Below, piece after piece: positions 12,821 through 24,300 of a DNA stretch of 64,000 bases (position 1 is its first letter; every line of letters starts with the position of its first letter). The position numbers and the translations under genes were made by a program. Source of the DNA: Mytilus californianus (Eukaryota > Mollusca > Bivalvia > Mytilida > Mytilidae). The notes under the pieces were generated by a model. That model ran no database searches. It worked only from the letters and a program-made list of their open reading frames with translations, and was not told the origin of the DNA. The stretch lies in the NCBI RefSeq assembly GCF_021869535.1, contig NW_026262701.1, forward strand, positions 7,517,501-7,581,500, in the 5' to 3' direction.

Positions 12821-14136
12821 CTATAATTATTGGCTTTGAACAGCCTTCGGTAACTGAAAATACTCATATCAGCGCTTTGTGTCGATTGCTTTATGTTAGT
12901 TGATTTTATGCCTCGTACCGATCTTTTGAGTTAAACCCATTGCAACTGATTTTAACACTGTGTTCAACTTCTTATGTTGTGCTGTGACACCGCTGTCTCA
13001 GGTTAGCGAAGGGTTAGTGCTAACTATAACATCTCTAGTATCTTTATTGTAAAGGATGCAAAAATATCTACTTGAGACAAGTTAGTGTGACAGTTTTACG
13101 AATAAAATCCAATAAATACAATTGTCGGGTTACAAATAGTGTACAAATATTGGTACATATAAATTCTATTTGTAATGGTTTTAAAGTATTAACAATTTAA
13201 CCTATTTTTATTTATAAACAACACTTTTGATTTTATTATTTTATTATTTATACTACATATGTTTGACGTCTTTATGACAAATTAAACTATTGTACTTGAA
13301 ATATTTGTTTCTGAAGTTCTTAGTCAATAATTGAAAGTTACAACTCAGTGACAAGTTCATATTTAAGGAGAGAACAAACTGAGTACCCGATCATCTACGT
13401 TGTCAAAATTTACACTTAGATTTCTTATACTTTCATGTCATCACAGACAGATACTTAAAGTAAGTCTAGGGTAATTTATTTAGTTTAAGTTTAGAAATGG
13501 GAAACAATGGGTGCTCATAGGATTAACGGCTGAATCGGGTTTCTAAATAACCGACTGTAGTACGAATTTGTGACGACAAGAATCAATTTAAGGAAAAAAT
13601 ACAAGACTTCAAATTCAGATAATTTGCTTTCACATGTTATTAAGAGCAATAAAATCTTAAAAAGATAACTTTTACTTACTTGGTTACTGCACTACTAGAT
13701 TGTCAATAAAGAGCATGTGAGCGGTGTGTCGAAAGTCTAGATTTCTGATTGTCAGCGGCTTACAACATCAAATCGACATGCATGCATACATAAACACCTG
13801 AATGTTAGTCTCTTTTTTTGCTTTTCTCCTTTTCCTCGAAACAAGTACAAATTGTTTTTACATATTTGTTATGTGTCACAAAATATGAACTTGAATTTGT
13901 CTTGTGAATTGTAAGCGAGACAAGCAATTAAACTGGAATAGTACAAGATAACTCAGTTATATGGTTCATAATTTGAATATGCAAAAACAGATTTTGTCTC
14001 TAGCAATTTTTACTTCATATATTCACCGTTGTGATAAATTTGACATTCAGTGAGGATAATTTTTAGGAATCCAGCACCAATTTCCAACAAAGATTCAATG
14101 CAAACTTCAATTCCCCCAAAACGGCTTTTATAAAAA
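12821..14136. other. Non-coding stretch, nothing recognised
   Basis: AT-rich, without a supportable exon, RNA gene or repeat array. Confidence 0.55.
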
Positions 14137-14950
14137 TAAGGAGTTGTGGTATGATTGCCAATGATAAAATTGAGAATGGAAATGGGGAATGTGTCAAAGA
14201 GACAACAACCCGACCAAAGAGCAGAAAACAGACAACTATCCACCAAAGTTCAAATGATCAGAAGTAGATGTAAACAATTATAGGCAACTGTACGGCCTTC
14301 AACAATGAGAAAACCCCATACCGTATAGTCGTCAAGAAAGCCCCTGAAATGAAAAATATGAAACGATTCAATCGAGAAAACAAACGGCATAATTTATAAC
14401 AAAGCAATTGACGGAAAAACACATATGACAGACATGAACCAACGACAACAACTGAACTAAAGTCTCTTGAATTGGGACAGGCACATATAGAATTTGGCGG
14501 GGTTAAACATGTTTGAAGGTGCCAACCCTCCTCTAACCCGGGACAGTGGTATAACAGTACAACATAAGAACATAATATAAAAACCAGTTGATTTCAAATC
14601 AACTCAACAGATCGATAATAAGCAGGAAATAAAAACATCTAACAAAAACACAGATTGCATGTGGCAGGGTATTTATACATCCTTGAAAACAAAAAAGACA
14701 CAAAGTACAGATCTAAGAGAACTCGCAGTTACTGACAGCTAGTTCAAAGCCAATAACAACTAATAAAAAATCATGTTTCTAATACTAAAATATCAATCAG
14801 TAGACATCCAACATCCAATTGATTTAGTGTAAAAACGTCATTAACAGTCAGAGAAAAACATGACCTTGTGCAATGCCAAAATATAGGTATCGACAGATTG
14901 TAGTGCTGTGAATGTGCATATGTGTAAAACAGTTATATTTAGTATTGTTT
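14137..14950 (-). repeat. Dispersed repeat R1 plus retroelement-like flank
   Basis: 14,137-14,250 carries the R1 hallmark in reverse ('tgtggtatgattgccaat', 'gtgtcaaagagacaacaacc'). 14,270-14,945 continues with non-coding sequence ('ggcggggttaaacatgtt', 'actcgcagttactgacagct'); a related piece lies near 25,690-25,880. It abuts the hammerhead-like dimer and may belong to the same retroelement as the reverse-transcriptase remnant at 15,772-16,644. Confidence 0.5.
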
Positions 14951-15612
14951 AAGGTATCACCAGCTCAGTAGTTAGCACTTCGGTGTTGACATGAATATCA
15001 ATTATATGGCAATTTTTATAAATTTCCCGTTCCAAAACTTTGAATTTTCGGAAAACTTAGGATTTTCTTATCCCAGGAATAGATTACCTTAGCCGTATTT
15101 GGCACAACCTTTTGGAATTTTGGGTCCTCAATGCTCTTCAACTTTCTACTTGTTTGGCTTTATAAATATTTTGATCTGAGCGTCACTGATGAGTCTTATG
15201 TAGACGAAACGCGCGTCTGGCGTATTAAATTATAATCCTGGTACCTTTGATAACAATTTACACCACTGGGTCGATGCCGCTGCTGGTGGACGTTTCGTCC
15301 CCGAGGGTATCACCAGCCCAGTAGTCAGCACTTCGGTGTTGACATGAATATCAATTATATGGTAATTTTTATAAATTTCCCGTTACAAAACTTAGAAATT
15401 TTCGGAAAACTAAGGATTTTCTTATCCCACGAATAGATTACCTTAGCCGTATTTGGCACAACCTTTTGGAATTTTGGGTCCTCAATGCTCTTCAACTTTC
15501 TACTTGTTTGGCTTTATAACTATTTTGATCTGAGCGTCACTGACGAGTCTTATGTAGACGAAACGCGCGTCTGGCGTATTAAATTAAAATCCTGGTACCT
15601 TTGATAACTAAT
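14951..15612 (+). ncRNA. Tandem pair (period 354 bp) with hammerhead-like core
   Basis: Two copies of a roughly 300-bp segment follow each other, linked by 'cactgggtcgatgccgctgc' and its continuation. Each contains the layout of a hammerhead ribozyme core. In copy 1, CTGATGA (15,186-15,192) is followed directly by GTCT-loop-AGAC (stem II, 15,193-15,205), then GAAA (15,206-15,209). In copy 2, CTGACGA (15,540-15,546) precedes the same stem and GAAA; the single change falls on position 7, the one tolerant base of that box. A 4-bp stem III (ACGC/GCGU) can form either downstream or with the upstream GCGTC. I find no convincing stem I, so activity is doubtful. A third copy at 27,905-28,170 has lost the core. 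Such motifs are known in Penelope-like elements and retrozymes. Confidence 0.5.
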
Positions 15613-15771
15613 TAAGCTGATAACAAAATCAATATTTATACCAATAAAAACAATATTCAAAGATCTAATTTCAGTGTTGAATTGGTAACCTTTTAGAATA
15701 AGTTTATTTTAAGGATTGATAAGTTTACCCCGATCGTATATAGATTTCCGGGGTCGGTAAACAACATCACC

Positions 15772-16644
15772 TTAAAAATTAGGATGTGCTATTTGAAAAA
15801 GGTTTTCTACAGATACATCTAAACTTCTAAACCAAATCTTTGTATCGACTGAAGAATTTAGTAAAGATTTTAAGTAATTTGTGGTAACGAAATCCCAAAT
15901 GTAATAATTTACCAGTAATTCATAGATTCTCTCATCGAAATCCAAAACGTCACATACTGACACGGGCATAGCGAACGAGTTGGGATATATAAACACCGTA
16001 AGACGGTGCTAAAGGAACATATATCACCGTCCAAAAAAGGAAAATTAACAAGAGGGGAAGGAAAATCGTCTATATTGTCGTAAATTTTGTGTAGAATTTC
16101 TCGTGTAAAACTGAAATATCTAAATCTAGAGAAACGACAGTTATGCTGTTAATATTTGATTTATTTAAAGTAAGTTCCTTCGGGTAAATTTCGACAGTAT
16201 ATATAGACAATTCTTGTTTATTTAACGAAAACATATCATCAAGATAATGGTAGGTGTTGTTGAATTTATCAATTAAATGGAATTAGGCATGTCTTTACTG
16301 AGTTTGGTCATAAACTTTGATTCATAACAGTGCAGTAACAAGGCTGCTATTAACGGGGAACAATTGGTGCCCGTAGGAATACCTACAACCTGTCGATAAA
16401 CTTTATTGCCGAAACATACATAAATGTTGTCTAGGAGAAAATTTACAGCTTTAATCATCTCATCACACCTCCAGTAAGTATATTTAGCATTTTTACCTTT
16501 CTCATTAGAAAAGGGCTTTATATGAGTTGCAGCAAATAAATTTGCAATAATATTAGATTTATCGAACGACCATTTAATTAAATAGGAAAACTTTTGCTCC
16601 GGAAATTTGCATTTCATTGCAAATAATTGCGATCTTTTACCCAT
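15772..16644 (-). pseudogene. Penelope-like reverse transcriptase remnant
   Basis: Reading leftwards from 16,644, the 123 aa frame contains 'VGIPTGTNCSPLIAALLL', which resembles the region before the catalytic motif in Penelope-like reverse transcriptases. After a stop and frame change near 16,275, the next frame encodes 'YLDDMF' (about 16,220-16,240), the catalytic box. Further frame breaks near 16,060 and 16,015 separate pieces resembling the downstream thumb region ('SYGVYISQLVR'). The last open piece is 15,996-15,772. At least three frame disruptions make it a dead copy. No GIY-YIG endonuclease was recognised. Family assignment is from memory of the motif context, not a search. Confidence 0.75.
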
Positions 16645-17026
16645 ATACAGGTAACATAATATGCTATTTTGACGAAAAATTGATGGGAATCTAACTTAAA
16701 ATAAAGAAGGGATACAGAAAGACATTTTTTCCAAAAATTAATGCACTATTATGTTTTAAAATACATGTAGTACAAATGAAGAAGTCGTACCGTGAACTTT
16801 AATTCGGCACGTAACTGTATATGTATATAACGCATATTTTATTCAATATTATTTACTTTGCAATGTTAGCCGTTATCACATATGACTAAATAAATCATGT
16901 TAAATGATATTGACATTTACTCAGATCTTGACATTTTGTACTTCATTTTGAAGTATTTATACCTACCGGTTAAGACTAATATAAAAACTCATCGACTATA
17001 ATTATATTGGAGCACTCGGATCAAAT
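16645..17026. other. Non-coding stretch, nothing recognised
   Basis: AT-rich sequence between the reverse-transcriptase remnant and the 27-bp array. Confidence 0.5.
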
Positions 17027-17667
17027 ACATGTAGATGGAAGGCCAAATCAAATACATGTAGATGGAAGGACAAATCAAATAGATGTAGATGGAAGGCCAA
17101 ATCAAATACATGTAGATGGAAGGCCAAATCAAATACATGTAGATGGAAGGCCAAATCAAATACATGTAGATGGAAGGCCAAATCAAATAGATGTAGATGG
17201 AAGGACACATCAAATACATGTAGATGGAAGGCAAAATCAATTACATGTAGAAGGAAGGCCAAATCAAATACATGTAGAAGGAAGGCCAAATCAAAAAGAT
17301 GTAGATGGATGGCCAAATCAAATACATGTAGATGGAAGGCCAAATCAAATAGATGTAGATGGAAGGCCAAATCAAATACATGTAGATGGAAGGCCAAATC
17401 AAATAGATGTAGATGGAAGGCCAAATCAAATACATGTAGATGGAAGGCCAAATCAAATAGATGTAGATGGAAGGCCAAATCAAATAGATGTAGAAGGAAG
17501 GCCAAATCAAATACATGTAGATGGAAGGTCAAATCAAATACATGTAGATGGAAGGCCAAATCAAATACATGTAGATGGAAGGCCAAATCGAATACATGTA
17601 GATGGAAGGCCAAATCAAATACATGTAGAAGGAAGGCCAAATCAAATAGATGGAAGGACAAATCACA
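17027..17667 (+). repeat. 27-bp minisatellite, about 24 copies
   Basis: The unit 'agatggaaggccaaatcaaa' plus 'tacatgt' varies at few positions (tacatg/tagatg, gatgg/gaagg). The unit is a multiple of three and avoids stops in several frames. This yields long frames on both strands (for example a 9-residue NQIHVDGRP repeat on plus and a roughly 238 aa frame on minus). No start context, splice site or domain supports translation. Confidence 0.9.
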
Positions 17668-17689
17668 TACGAAGTTGGAGAGTATTATA

Positions 17690-18303
17690 AAGCGAAAATT
17701 CGCAAATAGTTGTGTCAAATACGATTAAGGCAATCTATGACTTGAGGTAGACAAACCTTGCCGTTTAAAAAAAATAGGTTAGCAAAATATGAAATATGAT
17801 TAATCTTCCGACTGCCGAGATTGAAGAGGAGAAAAAAACCCAGATTATTCGACATAAGATGATGATTCAGTTATTTTTCACTGCGCAATACCAAGAACTT
17901 GAGCCCGATAACAATCTGAAAGGGCCATTGTCTGTGACCTTAAGAAGAAACTAGTTAAAACATCTGATCGTATTCACAAAAACAACTAAACTTCACGGTC
18001 GATTTGAATGTATTTTTTACTATTAAACTTTGTCAATCAGCCCTTTAAGAAATGAAAACTACGAAAATTAGAACGGAAATGAAATTGTAGATATAAGTAA
18101 ACAATTAGAGATCAGTGAATAGATGTAGATGTGTACCTTGACGGCCTTTATGTCCGTTATACAAATATTCTCAAGAGTGTACACTTCCAATTTAAAGGCA
18201 TAATTAAATTTTAGCTTTTGTTTACAACACTTATTGAAATCTAAACTATTTATATATAATGTTTATTCAACCTCCTCTCTTACCATAGACAACCGAACGG
18301 GGG
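17690..18303. other. Upstream region of the STYX-like gene
   Basis: No exon or repeat recognised between the minisatellite and the candidate TATA box. Confidence 0.5.
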
Positions 18304-18310
18304 TATAAAA
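18304..18310 (+). promoter_or_regulatory. Candidate TATA box
   Basis: TATAAAA lies about 41 bases before the ATG of the STYX-like gene. If used, it would give a very short 5' leader of about 10-20 bases. Not confirmed by any transcript. Confidence 0.4.
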
Positions 18311-18350
18311 CATGATTTTGTAATTCTAATGTTAAACTAACTTGAAAAAC

Positions 18351-20746
18351 ATGGATTATGACAATGATTTGTTTTTGTCGGTATCATCTCATTTAAAAGA
18401 CAGAGATTCGGAAGCCAAAATGACACATTGTACAGAGGTATATCCTGACCTTTTTGTTGGCACTGAGTAAGTAAATCGATCTTCTATACCGAGTGGTTTT
18501 TATTTTTTTATAGGGACTGTGGCAGAAAATATAGTTCTGATTTTGACATAGGAAGCCTAGCGAAATATGCTGTTTCTTCCAAATGCTTCAACGACATCAT
18601 TTTTCATGATACTGAAATTTAGAACATCTGGCATTAAAATAATAAAAAAATATTTTCAACAAACATTATGGACAAAACTATATTTAGCCTAAAGGCAGGT
18701 TAATTTGACTCTAATTAAATTACTTGAAACACTTGAAACACTTTTTCATGGTATTCTGCTTTACATTTTCAGTTTTTAAGTTTAAGAAACAACTAACAAA
18801 AGATGTTAAGACACAATGTTCAAATCTTTGTATCTTTGAGAGAATTTATTAAAGATTCAATCACTGAACATGCTGACCACATGCGCAACCGCCACGCCTA
18901 ACAAAGATCAAATCAAGTCAATAATACATTAAGCTTATTTTGGAAGAATTGAACCAAACTGATTGCCAATAGCAAAATATTATAGCAAAATATTATTTCA
19001 AAGTTCTGCTTTTTTAAATTTTGGAAACAAAAAACAAAAACAAAATATTTTATTTGTTTGTCTAAATCGTAGCTAATGCCCCGTTAAGGGAAAATGTGTC
19101 ATTTGACATTTGTCCATCAAACAGAAAAAACATGCCTACAGACATACTTCACAGAATATTTTCAGACACCTACTTTACTTAAGGACAGGAAATCCTTGTT
19201 GAGTATAAGATTAATTGTTTTTTTAGTATGCAGTCAGAAAATAAGAAGGAACTTATTATCATGGGCATTACTGATGTTATAAGTTTTGATGTACATTATT
19301 TAAGTACGAATTTCTACCGAGATTCAGGAATAAACTATCACCCCGTGGATATATCTGATGAAGCAGAACCAACAAGAAATTATATTCCTTTGTTTTTGGA
19401 AACAGCAGACCTAATAGATAGAATTATCAGGAAAGGAGGTACGTAAAGTACTTTTTTATGATGATGTATCCGAACATGTTACTAAGTTCATTACGGTCTA
19501 AAATTAACCGTATTCCGTTTTTGCCAGACAAGAGAAAACGTATCAATGTAGGCCTTACTATATCAGAAATATCCCAACGGGAAAACGAGTGAAAACGCAA
19601 AAATGCATTATAAGTTTATTGGGTTTTATGTCGGGTAACATCAAAATTTCATTTCCCATCACCGTTTTCATTGTTTTGATTTTTATCTTTCACACAAAAA
19701 TATTTACATTTTTGTTTATAGTACGGGGATGTCAGGTGGTTGGTCAGGCGGGCGATGAAAATTGGGCAACTATTTTGAGTAATCAACTCCCATTACAGAC
19801 TTGGGAACTTAGTAATTTTTCAGCGAAATTTACAAATGACGGAACCAAATTTGTGTAATCAACTCTTCCTACAGTATTCAAACCAGATCCTTGAAACTTA
19901 ATAATGAAACAGAAATATTGTTTACGAAGTAGTTCACATTTGAGCAACCCAACAATTTTAGTCCTTGATCCATTTTTATAAGTTATTCACACAAATATCT
20001 GTGTATTCGTTTATATTTCGAACTACACAAATGTCAAATCCCAAAATGACACAGAAAGATCATGCTCAAGTTTCATTAAACCCTTACAATGATATTTCAA
20101 CAAAATTAATGCAATAAGTCAGGAGGATAGCATTCGTATAGATTCTACCACAATTACATTTTAAATATGATATTATACCGTTGTATATTGAGTCAGTTAA
20201 ATAAAAAATTGCTATCGAGAGTGGATACGTATAATGATTGTAGAAAAACTCCGTGTATTATATTCCGAATTGATTTGGTCGATGTTTGCTTCTGAAAAAA
20301 ATATCAACATTTTTCATAAATGAATTTTATCAATAAATGCAATAGGTAGGTTCTGCAAGGTTAATCGGCCGACATAAAGGTCGGCAAATTTAAACTGCCA
20401 CTGGAACATGAGGGCATGTTAAAGAGGGACAAACATTTGCCTTGCAACAGGTCACCTACTGACCCGTCAGAGATGTTGCAATGTTTCGCCACTTAAAGAG
20501 TTTTGCGAATTGTATGATGCAAAAGATATTTTTTTAACAATTTCTTGTCTTGCAGGTAAAGCATTTTTGTTCTGTAACGCTGGATACAGAAAAGCTCCTG
20601 CAGTAGCAATAGCTTATCTAATGTCAAAACGACGAATGACATTGACAGAAGCCTCCATACAAATAGCCAAAATACGTAGGATCTTACCTCACGATGGACT
20701 CATTAAGCAACTGTGTGCCTTAAACAGGAAGCTGTATGGGTCATAG
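18351..20746 (+). CDS. STYX-like dual-specificity (pseudo)phosphatase, copy A
   Basis: Three exons, 18,351-18,466, 19,227-19,438 and 20,556-20,746, with GT-AG borders and matching phases, give 172 aa. The fold follows the small dual-specificity phosphatase pattern: 'VYPDLFVGTED' near residue 30, 'GITDVISF' at 52-59, an acidic 'VDISDEAE' loop at 79-86 holding the likely general-acid aspartate (D83), and the P-loop at 113-124. The P-loop reads 'FCNAGYRKAP'. The catalytic cysteine (C116) is kept, but the usual histidine before it is F115 and the phosphate-binding arginine of CX5R is K122, with an arginine one place early (R121). The C-terminal 'LPHDGLIKQL' is typical. Closest remembered relative is STYX, a pseudophosphatase with Cys replaced. 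Role is probably phosphate binding or weak catalysis; the substrate is unknown. It converges on the HSPA12-like gene, with 631 bp between stops. Start chosen because exon 1 joins in frame and no other ATG fits. Confidence 0.8.
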
Positions 20747-20911
20747 CATAACACATACATTATTATATACCATTATATGGATTTTGTGAACTTTTATGCT
20801 TATGCTTTTAAGTAAAGTGTTTACTAACAATTCTTACACAAATGTGAGCATCTACATTCAACATGACATTATTGCCCAGATGACAACAAGAACTTTTTAT
20901 TTGTTATAAAA

Positions 20912-20917
20912 AATAAA
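20912..20917 (+). terminator. Candidate polyadenylation signal
   Basis: AATAAA lies 166 bases after the stop of the STYX-like gene and before the convergent HSPA12-like stop. It is the first plus-strand hexamer I noticed in the 3' flank. Confidence 0.4.
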
Positions 20918-21377
20918 ATGTTTATATCATTTTTTTACATATGAGTTGAAATGCATAATTCAGACGAGTTAGAAGTAGCAAAATAAAAAATAAACTAAAC
21001 AAAAAATTCAATAATCTTAATTTTGCGAAACTAGACAGATGTTACCGTTCCGTTGGTGGGGGTGTTCAACGTCCTATACAGCAGCATAACACTACAACTT
21101 CGACACCGTGATAACCGTTCCATTTGTATTTAAACTGGTCGAGATAAAAGACAACTTTATTCTATTGTCCTCTGCTTATCAAATGAACACACATGGTTAT
21201 GCTCAGAGTTTTTGTTTACATATTATATTTGAGTATCTCACTTTGAGGTTCAGAAGTGATATTGACCAATTTGGTTGCTGCCCCAATGTCGTATAACCTA
21301 CATCTTTTATTACAATTTATGCTTTATATGAATATAGTTCGTGTATATGCCTAACGAGAACAGTTACTTTTATAAAT

Positions 21378-24300
21378 TTATTTATATTTTATTGAAATGT
21401 TTGATTTATTTTCGGTTCCTTTTTGTTTTGCTGTTACAGCAAGCTCTGTAAGTCCAAATTGAAAATCAACTTCAATATCAATTCTGTCTTTAGACGGACT
21501 CTGAATATCTATTTTTAAGTCAGCAAAGTGTCTACAATCTTTGTCATCAATATACACAGGATTTTCATGTGGAGAGGAAAATAAACGAAAAGTAGCAATT
21601 TCTTGGTTTGGTACTATCGTATGAAATGTATGTGAACGTTTTTCTCCCACAACAACTGGTGTGTTTGCTGAAATCAAACTATGAAATGTATCTCGACAAC
21701 GTTTCACATCAACAACAGTTACAGCACGGCTCTCCTGATGTTTTGAAGGATCAAATCGTTGTCTGCTTAGAATTCCGTAGGAATGTTTAACAATCCTTGA
21801 AGCGATTATATTTGGATTGTGTCCGTACATGACAGCTCCTCTGAGTACTGCAGTACTGCTGTCAGGTATAATGATCACTGTTTTGTCTGGAAATGCCGTC
21901 TTTATAGTATTTTGTACAACTACCGACTCAGAAAACCCACCAACAAGTAATAACATAGATAGGTCCTTACATTTAGGATTTTTCAAGTTCTCTCTCATCA
22001 AATTAACTATTCTGGATGTAGTTGAACTAAATAAAGACAAAAAAAGCTCTTTCGACAATTGCACTTTATCCCCCGTAATGTGTGTAACTGTGTCTTTCCA
22101 TTTTGACTGTTTTAAAATATCAACGAAAGTCTTTTTATAATGATCAGTGCAAATTTTATCGAACGCCACCAATGGCACAGACATTCGAATTCTTTTCTCT
22201 GGATCTGCTTGTTTTAGGAGTTCTAAAGCTCTCCGTAGTTCTAAATAGTCTAATGGATAGTCACGTTTGAATGCAATCAACACATCGTTCCCTAGTATTT
22301 GCGATACGACCTTCATGAATTCTTTATCAACATGTGTACCGCCACACTCATCACCACAAGGTTTACACAAATCTTTCAGTTTACCGTTTTTCAGTTTCTC
22401 TTGAATAACAATATCTGTTGTGCCTCCTGAAATAATTAATTTACCATTTATTAAATAACCATTCTGGCAAAAATCCATACAATAGAGGTGTTTTGGGATT
22501 CATGTTAGATACAATTGCATTGGAACAGCAATAATTATATGTTGTTTGATCAAAATTAAATTATATGACATAATTAAAGAACCTTAAAATACAAACACCT
22601 GACGACATAATTCAGTGAAATTAAAGAAATATTCAAAAAGTTAAATTTAAGAAATGTCATTGAGTGTGAAATAAGTACAGGGTAATTGTTTTTCGAGTCA
22701 ACAATCACAGACACTAAAAAAATATCATCATTTTACTTAATGTTCTGTGATGTTGGTATGTGCATTTGCTATTTCTATATTTTCTTGTTTGTTTTGTGCT
22801 TCATTCCATGTATTAAATGAATCAACGCATCAGCAACTCAAGTTTTCTTAGTCTTGCAATGCATCTATCATTGTCAGGCTGAGATATAGATTCCCATGAC
22901 TCTTTCGTTTCCCTAATCTCCGTAGATGTATAAAGCAAACTTCACATTAACAAATTAATAAGCACTTACATCAGTTTAAATTTTACATAAATTAAAAAGC
23001 AACATTGGTATTTTCCTTCTATAATATGCTGTTTGTTTAGAGTCAACTTTTAAGCATTTCCAAAATAAGGGACGTGAACAAAGTTCCCAGTCCATCGAAG
23101 CCTTTCGGACGCACGAAATTTATCAAGTGTTATTCTCATTTTGCAGCATACCAATTGGTAAGATTTAGAATGTGGTTGACCTCTAGATGAGACAGACAGT
23201 TTTAAATTCCACACAAACATTCCCAAATGATTTATTCCATGGGTTATTTAACGTGCAAAGAAGATCGACATCCACCGGAACATATGCCTTGGTGTAGCAT
23301 TCTCAATTAAATTTGAATCAAATCGTCGTGTGAATCTTATAGTGTTATATGTCCACTTTTGATAAAAATAGAGATCATTATATATTTGATATCTAAGTGC
23401 AATGGTCTATCTCCATATACAACTATAAAACGAGATTTCTATACTCTACGAGTTTTTGTCAGAACTATACTGTTCTCTCCCCACATTCCCATTGGAATAT
23501 AATAGCTAATTCCTCTAGTTAGTTCAGAGAAAAATATTTTTTTAATGTTGTATCTCCATTATTTTTCAGGTATTTTTGCTGTAAAATAACTGTTATAAAA
23601 ATTATCTTAGTAGTACTATGCTGAAATTGTGTGCATGGTTTTGAACTCAATCTATGAGCAATTCTTAGCTAATCCAGCAGTCCCCAATTGGGGATATTAT
23701 TCAGTTAAACAAATCATGGTATATCTCAAAAAGAAATATAGGGATTTTCTAAAACATTATAGTTTGTAGAGAAGTGTCCTATCTCAAGAAAAGGGATGCT
23801 TTATTTATCTAAGTTGCTTGTCCATTAAAAAAACAATCGAACAAAGAGTTACTCTTCATGTATATACATTTGATTCCTATAGAACTTTTTATGACTCAGT
23901 CAAATATTTATGATATTGCGCTTTTAAAATTTAATTTAAATGTGTACCACTACTACCAAATGGAAAAAAAACATTATTATAAGATTCACACGACGAAATG
24001 TGTCAGAATTGACTCGTGTGTACTTTACGTAAGATTTATTTAACTGTATAAATATTTTTCCTGTGCAGCAACATGATCGTCTCCCTTACAAGACAGGTGG
24101 ATCAAATGTCAGTTCATCTATAACCATTCTACTATTATTGTCAAAACTTTTATGAAAATACCACAGGATGTACTCACCTCCGATATCCACTATCATACAT
24201 TTTAAATCTGATGATGGTGTTGAGGAAAATGGGACACATTGACAAAATATGGAGGCGGCTTCTGGTTCAAGAGCAATAATGGGATTGTGTCCTAATCCAG

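Noticed and set aside
15181..15225. Fully active hammerhead ribozyme
   Set aside because: Core, stem II and a short stem III are present, but I could not pair a stem I in either the type I or type III arrangement, so only a hammerhead-like core is claimed.
6152..17667. Possible CRISPR arrays among the short tandem repeats
   Set aside because: Units follow head to tail without unique spacers, and the genome is eukaryotic.
17002..17728. Long overlapping open frames on both strands (up to 238 aa)
   Set aside because: All are read-throughs of the 27-bp tandem unit, which is a multiple of three and lacks stops in several frames; no start context, splicing or domain.
19589..19858. 89 aa frame in the second intron of the STYX-like gene
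   Set aside because: Lies between exons that join in frame with proper splice sites; no phosphatase-like content.
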